NCBI GenBank assembly: GCA_025403435.1
Contig: CM046345.1
Location: forward strand, 10,358,235-10,422,234
Length of the DNA: 64,000 bases
Reading direction: 5' to 3'
Source of the DNA: Artocarpus heterophyllus
Lineage: Eukaryota; Streptophyta; Magnoliopsida; Rosales; Moraceae
Shown here: positions 1-12,683 of the stretch, piece after piece
Numbering within the stretch: the first letter of the stretch is position 1
Layout: the number at the start of each line of letters is the position of its first letter
Position numbers and translations under genes: made by a program
The notes under the pieces: model-generated
What the model was told of the DNA's origin: nothing
The model's input: only the letters and a program-made list of their open reading frames with translations
Database searches by the model: none

Positions 1-295
1 AATTAGTCTAAAGCTAGAGGAAAAAGGACACGAAGATATAAATTTTTAATATTTGGACATATTTTGGTCTTTTTCCCCCTTAAATTTGGACCAGTAAAGT
101 AAAGAAGTAGAAAATGGTAGAAAAACATTTCATGTCTCAAAAAAAAAAGATTCAGATACTAGAATAATATTTTTTAAAACATCAAGGTACTATTTTAATA
201 TTATAAAAAAAAGATACTAAAGAGATTTTCTCAAAACACAGAGTGCCAAATTGATATTTTCCCTTTCATTGACTGGTGTATATTATCATCACCAG

Positions 296-1175
296 CTTTC
301 TCAACAAAGTAGCAATTATGACTCCAGAGGACCCAATAAACTCAGATGGTTCACCATCTAATCCTTGGGGACCATGCAGTGTACAACAAGTGGAAGAAGT
401 AAAATGCCTGCTGAGAATCATGCCAACATGGCTAGCAGCCGTTGTTTACTACGTTGCCATTGTCCAACAGCCTACTTATGTTGTCTTCCAAGCCCTTAAA
501 TCCAACAGACGCCTCGGATTAAGCAACTTCCAGATCCCAGCAACATCTTACACCGTCTTCACCATGCTGGGCATGATGATCAGGATTCCCATCTGTGACA
601 GAATCATTGTTCCTCCACTCCAAAGGCTTAACAGAAAAGAAGGTGGCATAACACTCCTTCAAAGAATAGGCATAGGCATCTTTATCTCCACCCTCACCTC
701 ACTAGTATCTGTGTTGATTAAATCCCGATGGAGAGAAATCGCTCTAACCAAGCCAACCGTTGGAATCAGTCCAAGAAGAGGTGCCATATCATCCATGTCA
801 GGCTCATGGTTGATCCCTCAGTTCAAGTTAGCTGGAGTCATCGAGGCGTTTTCTGTGATTGGCCAAGTTGAGTTCTACTCCCTAGAACATGAGAAGCATT
901 GTTGGTCTTTGTGATTTTGTGGCTTGGCAGGCTCAATTTATTTGCGTACCTTCTTGCTAACAATAGTTCATAGGACTACCAAAGAGTCTACAAAAGGGAA
1001 TTATGTGCTTGAAGATCTTAACAAGGGGAGATTGGATTACTTCTACCATATGGTCGCTGGTTTAGGGGCTGTGGACTAGGTGTACTTTTTATTGTGTGCA
1101 AATTGGAACAGGTACGAAGGTTCAAGAGAAAGTAATATTGAAGTCCAAATGGGTTCTCAGAATCCTGCAGTTTGA
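296..1175 (+). pseudogene. NRT1/PTR-family (NPF) transporter, last exon, decayed
   Basis: The reading frame resembles the C-terminal half of plant NPF (nitrate/peptide) transporters. It has the family's start of the last exon (a VAIMTPEDP stretch, then VEEVKCLLRIMPTW) and near the end a LEDLNKGRLDYFYHMVAGLGA-type segment. A pyrimidine-poor acceptor ...CACCAG precedes 296, so upstream exons, if any survive, lie left of the window. The frame is broken by TGA at 912-914 and TAG at 1077-1079. Between about 880 and 910 the FxxxFPENMRSIAGS-type region is out of frame through what look like two small compensating deletions, after which the original frame resumes (FCGLAGS). Seen: the stops and frame break. 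Known: NPF proteins are 12-TM membrane symporters. Inferred: a non-functional copy, although assembly errors could mimic this. Confidence 0.75.
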
Positions 1176-1354
1176 CAATAAATAGGCCATAAATTGTATA
1201 TAACAAGGGTTCTAAGAATAAGGCTCCAATGAAATTTTAGCACAGGTCATTGGAATATAATTTCCATTGTCTGTTTGAATATGAATTTGCTCTCCTTTCC
1301 TCTTTTTCATGTCCCTTCTTAGTCTCATTCATGCACCAATTCATATTAGAACAC

Positions 1355-1392
<38 letters not shown>

Positions 1393-2005
1393 CACCACAC
1401 TGGATATTTACTAGGATGGAATTGAAATATAACAGTTTTGTAGAACTTTTTAGGAATAACATAATTATACGCTAATTATTTTGTGGTTATCACATTTTAT
1501 GCTACATAAGTACATAATTGTTAAAACAATGATTTTAAGTTTTGCTATTTGTAAAATATTTAATCTGTTGTCACATTTCAACGTGACTAGTAAATTTTTT
1601 AAAAAAAAAAAAAGACTTGTAAGAACTATTATGCCACATGTGTAAGTTTGTGAAGAAGAATTTCTATTCTAATGCTAAAATCTCGGACTATGCTCGAGTT
1701 CTTGTTAATTAACCAGTTGCAACTACACTTCCAAGGACAGAAACTTGTAAGCATAAAGCTTATGCAGAAGGTCCCGCCAAGAGGGAAAAAGGAAAATTGT
1801 AGAATGATTTATAGATTAAGAAGCTAATTTGCGGTACTCTTTTTAAGGTGTGCTCAGAACAAAAAGCATAGTAGGCGTAAAATTTTAATTGCCTGTTTTA
1901 AGAGGGGCAACAAACAACTAAATGCTCATTACATGTCTTTACTCTCAGCATTAATAGGGTCTGGTCTTTCACAGTAAAGAGTAAGGCCAAGAAAAACAAT
2001 CTCCC
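1176..2005. other. Spacer between the NPF remnant and the H+-ATPase 3' end
   Basis: AT-rich and without a supported gene. It contains a (GA)16 microsatellite at 1358-1389. The right part (roughly 1900-2005) should be the 3' UTR of the minus-strand H+-ATPase gene. Confidence 0.6.
1358..1389. repeat. (GA)n microsatellite
   Basis: A perfect GA dinucleotide run of about 16 units is read directly. Confidence 0.95.
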
Positions 2006-5000
2006 TCACACTGTATACGCTTGCTGAATTGTGTCGATATCGAGTCCCTTTAACCTCACAACAGATTCTACGTGACCCTTTAGCGTATGGAGTTCCCTCA
2101 ACCTGCAAAAGTAGTTGAAGGCAAACAACTAAGAGATATGGAATGTTCTTAACTAGATCAAGCTTAAACAACTAAAAGATAGTCTGTTTCAAGCTTAAAA
2201 CGGCTGAAAATGGTTGAGATTGGCGGTGCTCACCTTGCAATTTCAGCTCTCCTTTTTGCTTCTTCAGCCATCTGGTTAAGTTCATTGAAATGTGTTCTTT
2301 CAGTAAACATCTTGGTATCTGGTGGTTGCAAGCCGTGCAATGTTCTTTGGGCGTGTGCCCATTGAAGCTCACGTTGTTCCTTTCCGAAGTCCTTTTGCCT
2401 TGTGAAGGCAATCTGTAAAAGAGAAGAAACAAATTGTAAAACAACTAAAAAGAACACCCTGTCGAAAAAAATTGTTCACACACTCAATCGATGCGGCTCG
2501 TACTCTTTGTTCAATAACAAGATCCCACGCTCGTCCACTCAGGGCATAGCGGATGAAGAACTTTATCAAATCGAGAGGGATGTAAAAGATGATGTTGTAA
2601 AGCCAGACTACACCGGCCCAACCCCATCCAATCCCTTCAATTGCAGCAAAGCTCCAATTTGCATATACCGCGATTAGAGTGGCAATCTGCTCGCATTAAA
2701 GGGCAAAAATTAACCTTGGTTCATACCAATTGAAACAGGAAAACATAGTGAAAAGATTGGAAAAATATGCTCACCAGCTGAGCAACCACAAAGGCCATTA
2801 CAAGCAACAACCCAGGACGCTCAACGTACGACCAGCTTCGAGATCTGGTAACAAAAATAAGGGCCTGGCTAATAGTGCTCACTTGCAGATATATTGCTGA
2901 GGCAAGCTTCCTAAAGTCATCGTGTGCCTCCTTCTCGAGTGTTGGCACCCCAAATGTGCGCTGCAAAATTAACAAGGCAAGAAAATCAGCCAAAGAATTG
3001 AGAACAAAGTGACAGGCAGAACCAAAACAATTTGTACATTCTTTAATAACAGTTATAAATGTGAAACAAAATTATCACATGCAAGAAATATCAAAATACT
3101 GAAACAAATGCAGTTTTTTTTTTTTTTTTTTTGAGTAAATTTTGACAAGTGAATTATTCATCTTCCAGGAACAAGGACAAGCGTGTGGGAGCTGAATAAG
3201 GTTATCTTACAGGAAAGAAATCAGTTTTGTACGCTGCCCAAAAGAATATGACAGTCATCATTGCCATGTAACTACCAAGCACAACGCCAGTTGTGAAAAT
3301 CTCTGACAGCTTCCAGCTATCTGGCAGCGGAGATGGTTTCACCCGATCCTTGGATATCGTCATGATGGTACCTGAAATGTCAATTGTACGATTCATTTGC
3401 TGAAAAAGCTCATAAAATAGAAGCCAATATAAAGTAATTCACATATTCCTAGTTGGTTTCACTGGTCAAGCAAAAGAACTTAATCAATTAACAAAAACAG
3501 GAAAAGATTTTATTTAGATGAAAAGAGCGGGCGGATGAGCTTTTACCCGTATCAAGAACCAGCAGAATATAGCAGAAATGAAACCAAGTTGCCATCATTG
3601 AGAGGAAATACACTAGAAGTACTAAGTAAAAATAAAATGAGAGAGAGAGAGAAAGAGAGAGAGTTTTTAATGGTTCATGGAAGAACTGACCATCATTGAG
3701 AATGGCAATAATTAGGACCATGAAAGGAGGGAAGTCAAACTGCCATATCAAAGCCAGCAACATGAAACCAAGCTGCCACAATATGAAGCAATGAAGTCAG
3801 GGAGGGCAAGGAACAAAAAAATAAATAAATAAATAAATTTGAGAGGAAATCTAATGACCAATGTCTTGTCCATTACACCATAAAACCAGAAATACAAAAT
3901 TTGCTTTCCAAGGATGCCAAATATGCTGCAAAACAAAAGCCACCAACTTACCACAATACGGATTGTAATGGAAACAGCATATATCTGCAAAGAAGAAACA
4001 AGGCACAACAAAGTGAATTAAAACTAAATATACTGAAAATAAGGACTAATAATTATTAGACTACATAAGCAAGAACCAAAAGCTTACTGTGTAATTTTTC
4101 ATCCTCTGGAAAATTGCCCGGCTTGTCAAGACAGCACTAATGATAACACTAAGGCCAGGCTCGGTAAGGACGATATCGGAAGCACTGCGAGCTGCATCAG
4201 TAGCATCGGCAACAGCTATTCCAATGTCAGCTTTTTTGAGGGCAGGGGCATCGTTAACTCCATCACCAGTCATTCCACAAATATGTTTCCTAGCTTGCAA
4301 CCGCTTTACGATCTCGTATTTGTGCTCTGGACCAAAGCAACACCAGGTTAGCCATTAAATTCAAGAACATAAGGTCGTTTCTTGAAAATCACAATCAAGC
4401 ACATGTAAAATCAAAAAGATATTGAAGAAACACACCAGGGAAAACACCAGCAAAGCCATCAGCTTTCTCTATCAGATCGTCAACAGGTAAAGCAGCAATG
4501 GACTCATCCTTGTCCTGACCCAGTAAAGCAGATGAAGGATACATGTTGGTTCCCATCCCCAACCGACGTCCAGTTTCCTTTCCTATAGCCAGTTGATCAC
4601 CTGATAGAAACCACAACTTTCAGCGCCTTATCATACGAGTCATATTGACAGTCAACAACGCTATGAAAGCATGCAATAAACTCCGACTTCTTTCAAGGAA
4701 AAGATCATCAATAGATTCTCTGTAGCTCCTATAAGATTTTTCATCAAGATAAATTATACTACTGCACCACGGTACCTGTAATCATTTTCACATTTACTCC
4801 TAGATTTAGAGCTCTTCTAATTGTTTCTGCACTGTCATGCCTAGGTGGGTCAAAGAGGGGCATGAGGCCAATAAATTGCCATGGACCACCAGGACTTTCT
4901 TTCCTTCCTTCTGGAACTTCCTGCATAAAATGGACACAACCAAACAATTATATCAAATATTTTCTAACTAAAATAAATACAGAATTTTTTACTACAAAAA

Positions 5001-7492
5001 GAAGAAATGGTAAGCAGGACCCAAGTTACCTGATAGGCAACGGCAAGAGACCGTAAACCTCTCTCGGCAAACTTATCAATCACAGCGTGTAATCTACGCT
5101 CAATTTCGGACTTGTTGTGTGCAAGATTTAAAATCTAGGTGGAGAGGGATTGCAGACAGGAGTTAGCACACAAGATATTGATAAGGAAAGAGTAAATAAG
5201 AATTGGAAGGTAAAAAGATTACCTGTTCCGGTGCGCCTTTGCTGACTCTGTGCATTTTACCATCACGGTCAAGGTAAGTCAATGCAGTTCTCTTATCGGT
5301 CGGATTGAAAGGAAGGAAGTGAACTTCTTGAATTCCGGCACGTGCCTTTCAAAAACAATAAGGGAGAGCAAATCCATTAAGTTAATATAAAAAACATATT
5401 TGTAAGGAACAATAAAGCTCTCATAGAAATCAATGCAATTAACTGTCTATAGTGAATAACTGCATAACTGTCATAATGTCCCAATATCAAGTATTTACCT
5501 CCTTTGGATCAGCCAGCATTCCAACTATAGCCGTATCTATAGCATCTTGATTTTCTGTTCTGGATGCTCTAGCTGCCATCAGAACAACAGCATCTGGATC
5601 GACACCTTTTGCAAAAACCTACAAATTAGAGCCAAAGAATCCATTGAAATAGAACTTATAATCAACTTTTGGAAAAAAGAATTGCACAACAAGTAAGCCG
5701 CAGCAACAGTTAACCAACCTCTATCAGATTTTTATCAACTGTAAGCTTGTTCAACGTCAAGGTTCCAGTCTTGTCACTGCAAAGCACGTCCATGCCCGCC
5801 ATCTCTTCAATGGCAGTCATCCTCTTCGTGATAGCTCCCTGTGTTGATTGTCGGAAAATTAGTTGTATATTCCACAAAAAATACTCAAAACAAACCTCCA
5901 TAGCACAACATCGACGAGGAACGGAGCCAACCTGTTGAGACAACCTATGGGACCCAATAGCCATTGTCACCGACAGCACAGTAGGCATGGCGATGGGAAT
6001 CCCACCAATGAGAAGGACAAGAAGGTTATCAATTCCAGGACGATACTCGCGATCCTGAATTGGATACATGACAATAATCTCTATTATCATCCCCACCGCA
6101 ATTGAACATATGCAGAAATTTCCGATCGCAGTCAAGACCTATACATGAACAAAAAATGATTCTAATAATCAGTCATTAAGTTCTAAAATCACCATCCAGG
6201 ACTCCAGTCAAACTCCAAAAATATGGTGCTATAAATTCCTTGCCTTTTGGAAGTGCCCAACATGATTAGTTGTGTCAACAAGGTGAGCAGCCTTCCCAAA
6301 GAAGGTGTGAACACCGGTGGCAATAACCACTGCTTCGATTTCTCCTTGTTTACAAGTAGAACCGGAGTAAACACCATCTCCCGGGCCCTTCGTCACAGGA
6401 AGGGACTCACCCGTAAGTGCCGACTGCAAAACCAAGACTTGAGAGTTCAATTCTCAGTAACCAAGCTATATGACTCTTGCCCCATTAAAGCATGAATACT
6501 TGGTATCAGACAAACCTGGTCGATTTTCAAAGGATCCCCCTCGAGAAGACGAGCATCGGCGGGAATAATATCTCCGAGCTTAATACTGATTATGTCTCCA
6601 GGCACTAGAACAGCAGCATCTTGCTCACTCCACCTGCCATCTCGAAGAACCTTTTTTGTGAAAAAGATTCAACGGATAAAACGGAAGAATTTAAGTATAT
6701 TTCAACAAGTCAAGGTTAAACAATTGAGCCAAAAAAAGAAATTTTAAGATAATAAATTGGCTAATCCAAAAAGGGTACCTTGGCTTTAGGAGCAAGACGA
6801 GCCATGAGAGCTGCTGCAGCGTTACCAGCATTGTTTTCTTCAATGAAACTAATGGTTGAGTTGATAAGAAGAAGAGTAATAATACCTACAAAGTCTTGCC
6901 AATCCGGAGGCTTACCCTGAAGGAAAAAAAATTTATGGAATAAAACTCAATAAAATCCATATAATTTACATATAAGAAAAAAGAAAAAAAAAAGTGTTTA
7001 GTATTTTACTCCTCCATTTGCAAGAGCAATGGCCATGATAGCTGCAGCTTCCATAACCCATGAGAGAGGATTCCACATAAAACCCAAAAACTTCAAGAAT
7101 TTGCTCTCCTGAAACACACCAAAAAAAAAACACACAATCTTTTCAGGAAAAAGAGAAAAAGAGACCAGTTTTTAAATTGTAAAAGAAGATAAATAACGGT
7201 TTAAACCTTCTTCTCTTCAAGCTTGTTGTACCCAAAAATGGCAAGCCTTTGCTCAGCAGCCTCAGTGGTGAGACCTTCTCTGCTACATCTCAGATTTTCA
7301 AAGACCTCCTCAATGGGTATATTTTCCTGCATTCACAGAATAAAAAAATAGTAATAATAATCATCAACAAAGAATAACAGAACCAACAAAGAGATAAAAA
7401 GGCTTCAAAAAATTCTCTTTTTTTTCAGATCTATTTACCAAATCCACAGTTTCCTTGACAACAGCCTCCAATGCTTCAGGTTTCTCCCCCAT
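2006..7492 (-). CDS. AHA: Plasma-membrane H+-ATPase (P3A-type proton pump), 21 exons, 956 aa
   Basis: Pumps H+ out of the cell using ATP, energising the plasma membrane. I can trace 21 exons on the minus strand (high to low): 7492-7439, 7326-7207, 7108-7010, 6916-6779, 6650-6516, 6423-6244, 6138-5932, 5838-5719, 5618-5499, 5345-5223, 5134-5030, 4920-4776, 4600-4436, 4326-4088, 3984-3952, 3772-3691, 3371-3211, 2960-2775, 2686-2504, 2412-2234, 2102-2006. They sum to 2871 nt with an unbroken frame. Visible motifs: TGES (about 186-189), phosphorylated Asp in DKTGT (about 333), TGDGVND (about 590-596), the M5 Arg (about 659) and M6 Asp in ILNDGT (about 688) used in proton transport, and a C-terminal autoinhibitory region ending YTV. 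The penultimate Thr is the known 14-3-3 site. The start MGEKPEAL fits the family. All introns are GT-AG except intron 6 (GC-AG). Length and exon number match typical plant members, so it is probably functional. Confidence 0.96.
6139..6243 (-). other. GC-AG intron (intron 6 of the H+-ATPase gene)
   Basis: The exon before it ends ...CACTTCCAAAAG and the intron starts GCAAGG. It ends ...TATAG before GTCTTGACTGC. The coding frame is continuous only with this GC donor (HFQK then VLTAIGN). The context AAG|GCAAG is the usual strong context for plant GC donors. Confidence 0.88.
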
Positions 7493-7504
7493 CTCTCCTC
7501 TCTC

Positions 7505-7509
<5 letters not shown>

Positions 7510-7540
<31 letters not shown>
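7510..7540 (-). repeat. (GA/CT)n run in the H+-ATPase 5' leader
   Basis: A TC dinucleotide run lies just upstream of the ATG (7492). It reads GA-rich on the coding strand, so it would be in the 5' UTR. Such runs are common in plant leaders and core promoters. Confidence 0.85.
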
Positions 7541-7542
<2 letters not shown>

Positions 7543-7579
7543 TGTCTTTACTTAATCTCTCTTGAGAAGAAAAGAAAAC

Positions 7580-7600
7580 TCAAAATTCAGAAAAGCCCAT
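7580..7600 (-). promoter_or_regulatory. Short upstream ORF in the H+-ATPase leader
   Basis: On the minus strand ATG at 7600-7598 opens a six-codon frame (MGFSEF) ending in TGA at 7580, about 90 nt before the main ATG. Some plant PM H+-ATPase mRNAs are known to carry short uORFs that modulate translation. Whether this one lies inside the transcript is inferred, since the transcription start is not visible. A second candidate ATG at 7783 opens a 15-codon frame. Confidence 0.5.
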
Positions 7601-10600
7601 CAACCAACCACCAAGAGTGAACCTTTGGAACAATTACAAACAAAAAAAAATAAAGCAAAACCCAGTTGGCAAAACTTGATTTTTATGACAAATTTTTGGC
7701 TTTGGAGGAACCAAAATGAGGAGGCCCAAGAAGCACTATTTCCTCAAGAGCCAACAAGAAGATGATGAGACAGAAGAAGGCATTTAAGAGGAGAGCAGTG
7801 GCTTAAGTCCAGTAAAGTCGCCACCTTTATTATTATTTTTTTTTATTTTATTTTCTCACTGAATTGTATCAAAAAAACCATTACACATATTTCCGTAATG
7901 TTTTCCTACTTGTAAAAAACAATGCTAACCTTTCAGAAAAACATCCTTTGGAGTTAAATTAATCCTGTCGGTTTCTCTTTTCTTTTTGCCTTCTTCCATT
8001 TATTCCTTTTTCCGTTTTTTTAATTCTCTTTATGATAACAAAATAATATTTTTTAGAAAGAAGATGCCAATCAGAACGACACGATCAAAATGAATCACCA
8101 ACCGCTCATGCGCACACTCCGTTACGTGTTTTTTGTACTTTTTTTTATGATCAGTTTCATCCCTTATTATATTTGTCTTTTTTAAAAAAATATATTATAA
8201 TAATAATAATAATAATATATTTTAAAATGGCTGTTCAAATAATGAAAGGATATATGCCCTTGCTTGCTGATAAGAGTTACCCCTTCATCTTTTTTTTTTT
8301 TAATTGTTTGTTGAAGTCATTAATTTGACAAGCCTTTTATCTAAAATTTTCATTTTTTTAATTTGCACTTATGCCCTTTAAATTTAAAGTTTCCCATATA
8401 AATCCCTCATAAATCTTGATGACGCCTTTTATTTTTTAGGAGATGACACTTTTTGATTATTGAATTATTTTTTTAGGTTTATTTAGACCTCGTATTCTTC
8501 TCGCTCTCTCTTTTGAAGTCTCCTATTTAGGTTTTAATGTCAAAAGTACCCAACCTAAACGCTTTCTACCTCTCCCTCTTTGCCTATTTTTTAGGCTGTT
8601 TGGAACCAAATAAGGCCAAAAGCTCACCCACTCATAAGAAAATAAGGTACTTTTTACTTAAACCACAAGGGTATGATTTAGGGTAGATAGGAAGCCAAAT
8701 ACATTATTAATTTCAGCTTTTTGTTATGAAATTTGTTTTCTTTGTTAATATTGGAATGCACGAATTTTGGATGTCACCAAAACCTGGTTTTATTTAAGGA
8801 GAGACAGGTTACGAACTAAAATAAATAAATATATAACTTAAATTGAGTTGGATGTAAAAGTTCCAAAAAAGAGTACTCAATTCTTATCCCTTGCTTTTTA
8901 AAATGAAGTACCTAATTGTTAACTTTCAATCACATAATTTTCAGATTGTACAAGAATGATATATATTCTATTACAAAAATTTTCCTTTTATGCATTCATT
9001 TTAAATCGGGAAAACCGTAGGAAGCACGCTAAACACTAGTTTGCCCATTATTTTTTACGGATTCGCTCAATTTTGATGTCCTAAATAATATCTAACCATT
9101 TATATTATGTCACATTTTAAGTAAATTTTTCATTCTTTAATATTTGAGCTTAATAAACAGTGTATCATAATATCATAGGGTAGACACAATTTGACACACA
9201 AAAATTAGGCAAGTGATTTGAATTTGTTTAAACGATTTGAAAAGTATTCCTCTTATTCTTTCACACTGTTTTAAAAGTTTTGGCTGATCGTATTTTTTGT
9301 TAAACCAACGATACGAAGAGACAAAATTACCCCATTTAGTGAAATTCCGAGTTTTACAAGGGAATGATAATTAGTGACGTGGGATTCATGGTAAAACAAC
9401 AATCAAACAACAAAGATGGTCTGCTAAAAGTCTGTTGGAAAAATACATCTTTTGGAAGGCTTGCTGATGCTTTTGAGCCGGTCAATGGATGCCAATGACC
9501 ATAGCTCAAATGATCTTCTCTTCAAGTCTTCTTCAAATAGGGTTTTTTTTTTTTTTAAATCCTTGAAATACGTTTCTCTTTCACAACAAGGGTTTTGAAA
9601 AGGTGTTTGAAAGCAGCGTTATTTCAACATTGATTATTGATTGGCAACTTGTCATAATTACACTTTTGCGATTTTAATAAATTAAAGTACTTTGGTTGAT
9701 AAAAAAAATTAAGATGATTTTATGACGGTTTGAAATGAAAATATTTTTAGGATTATTCAGCAAACAAGCACACATCAACAATGTGACACTATTAGGATAG
9801 GGATCCAAATTTCATGACTCTTACGTCCTCATAGAAATAAGACAATTGGTGAGCATGTGAATTGACACTTCTAATTTTTATAACCAAAAAATTGGAAATG
9901 AAAGAAAAACAACCAAATTATAGCTCTTCTTTGTCTATATTCTTCTCTTTTTTTTATGGCTTGAAATATGCTTGTAAAGTATCATTATCACTTAAATAAG
10001 AGAGCCACCAATATTATATATCAACATCAATTTGTATTCACCATTGGTGGTCATAACATTAAGCACTAGCAGGTACAATATTAAAAGCTGCGTAGCCTAC
10101 AACAACAACAACAATAAAAGCACTTCAATAACTAAGGAGTTGAAACTTGGGTGAACTATTACTTGGGGTTATTGGATTGGCTTAAAAAAGTTATTTCGGC
10201 TCATTAACTTTTAGCCCATGTTTTTTTTGTTTAAAAAAATAAAATCTTAATTTGTCATTCTCTATTTTTTTTTTTTTTTGAGGTCTGTGAAAATTTTTTT
10301 AGAGGCAAACATAAAGTTGTGTGTTTTTTTTTTTTCAATAAGTTCAAAGTGTCATTTGATGCTTGTGTTTAAAAATTTTAGTAATTTTGAATCTTTCGGC
10401 CCTCAAGAATAGGCGTTCGATAAGCGCAAATCTCAAATCGTTTTGAACAATGAGAACCGTTTAAAACGGACTAAACTATCAGTTTTGAGAACTTGAATCC
10501 CCCCTCTTCTCCCCTCCCCCCTTAAATTCTAACTATTTTGAACCATTTCTATAACAAAAACCATTCTTATTCTTATTTTCTTTTATAAATCATAATTTTT

Positions 10601-11529
10601 TAAATACCAGTTCTCATTTTAAAACTGATGTGACTTTTTATTCTTATTTTAAATCTTTACGTTCTAAACATCAAATTAAAACCACCACTTAAATCACATG
10701 GCTCAAAACTACTAGTTCAAATCACAAAGTTCAAAACTACATTACTCCAAACACACGCATTAAAACCTAAGTTATATAAATTCAATTATAGTATTCTATA
10801 AACAATTTAATTTTATGAATTTTAATTTGAAAAGAGAAGGAAAAAAAGATACAAATATGTTTATAATATACATATAAAAGAGAGATAAAAATATTCAAAA
10901 GAAATAATTACACTTTAACTTTGGTTCGAATCTTTAAGTTAAATTCATGCTATTTGCAAATATTTCTAGCTTCACCATTATAGGCACGTATGATATTAAA
11001 TATGTTTTGCTTTGATGGAGCAAAATAAGAATTCAACAATCATGTAACATTAATTTAAACACAAGCTAAGGTTTTTACATGTTATTTTTCATCTATTTTT
11101 AACAAGATTCTTAACAAAAGGATTTAATTACACTAATTTATAAGTCAGAGATTACTTGTGCAATATTTTAAATGTGAGGGTCTAAAATGGGACTTGTTCC
11201 TAGAGTTAGGACCAAAAATAGTACTAATCAAGAATATAATTATTAAATTATTGAAAAAGGAGAAGAATATTTTTATCATCTTTTTGCTTCTCTTCTTTCA
11301 AGCAAGAAAAGGGCAAAAGGCCATCTTTAACAACCTTTTTTTTTTTGTGAGTGTTTTAACACCCTTTTTTTTTTTTGCTAAAAAGAAAAAAAAAAAAAAA
11401 AAAACCTACTTTACTTTTCATTCAACTTGGGGCACCAGGAAAGTCATGAAATTCAGTGACGATTCTGCTTTCCCAGATTCAGTCCTTCTTTTGCGTCACG
11501 CCATCACCGGTCTGTCTTTTTATTTGGGG
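7601..11529. other. AT-rich intergenic region including the H+-ATPase promoter side
   Basis: No coding frame looks real here. The part next to 7600 must hold the H+-ATPase promoter, but I see no convincing TATA box at the expected distance. The region holds poly-T/poly-A tracts and a short (TAA)n run near 8197-8216. The frame around 11158-11530 is low-complexity Lys/Phe-rich and not credible. Confidence 0.6.
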
Positions 11530-12085
11530 TAAAGAGCTTTAGAGGTATGGGACTTGTAACATTATGATAATTTGATTTTTAAATCAATTTAATAGATTAA
11601 AATAGGTCTTAAATTTTTAATATTATAACAATTTATTCTTTGAATTAATTTATAGTTTAAAAGAGTTTATGAACTTTTAACATTGTGATAATATGTTATA
11701 AAATTAATTTAATATGCTAAAATAATGACGACAAACACAGTGGCACTATGACGGCACAGTACCGCAATATGGCTGGTCAGGTGAGGTAACTAGTGGGGCA
11801 GCTAAAGAGTAGTTTTGTTGCAAAAAGAGTTCAACAAGGGGGTGACACAAGGCCAATGCTATAAAGAGGAGTATTGTAGGGTGAAGGCCGCTGCGATGTT
11901 TTTCCATTCAAATTTTAACAGTGACTAATCGATATAATTGATTTTGCTATTAAAAATTAATTCAATGACTATTTCAGCCTATTACTATTAAAAGTTCAAA
12001 ATTATTTTAGCTTATTAAATTAATTCAAGCATTAAATTGTCACAATGTTAAAAGTTCAGGGACCATAAGAGCTATTAACCTTTTT
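11530..12085. mobile_element. Long inverted-repeat (MULE-like or large MITE) element
   Basis: The left arm (about 11535-11730) and the right arm (about 11930-12085) are diverged inverted repeats of one unit, a GAACTTTTAACATTGTGA segment followed by a TTAATTTAATAxGCTAAAATAAT stretch. The left arm holds the unit about three times in tandem. The interior (about 11725-11905) is clearly more GC-rich than the arms and codes for nothing I recognise. Target duplications were not resolved. This is inferred to be a non-autonomous DNA transposon. Confidence 0.5.
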
Positions 12086-12652
12086 ATTCGGTTAATTTGC
12101 ATTAAATTGTATTTTTAAAAAATTTTGCATTTATCTACTTTTTTTAATATTATTTATGTATGAATTTAAACCACACGAACAAGTAAAGTACTCTTTGATA
12201 TGCCTGCTTGAATACATATATAATTACTATTTTATACAGATTTTCAATCACCAAATGTAATCCCTAGGAATAAGTCAAAGATCATTTGTATTATTACTTA
12301 TTATAATTAATGAGATGAATTTTTGACCCTTACCTGTGGAAAACCCAACTAGCATAATTGAATAACGCGAAATCACTTAATAATTACTTACCTTATGGAA
12401 AAAACCAATTAACATGACGTATTTAGTTGAATTTTAGTCCAAGATGAGTTATCTTTCTATTATATACAATATATTTTTTTCAGGGAAATATATTTCTTTA
12501 TATTGTTGTCCCTTCAGATATTCTTGTCATTACATCACTTGAAAAATTACATAGATAATTGCATATTTATTCCTTGAAATAAATAATTGTATAATTGATA
12601 GTGCAATAGCTGTCTAAAAGAGGACTACATTATAAGGAAGCCTCCCTTAATA

Positions 12653-12683
<31 letters not shown>

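Noticed and set aside
11158..11532. 124-codon plus-strand frame in the desert
   Set aside because: It consists mainly of Lys/Phe runs encoded by poly-A/poly-T and has no recognisable family.
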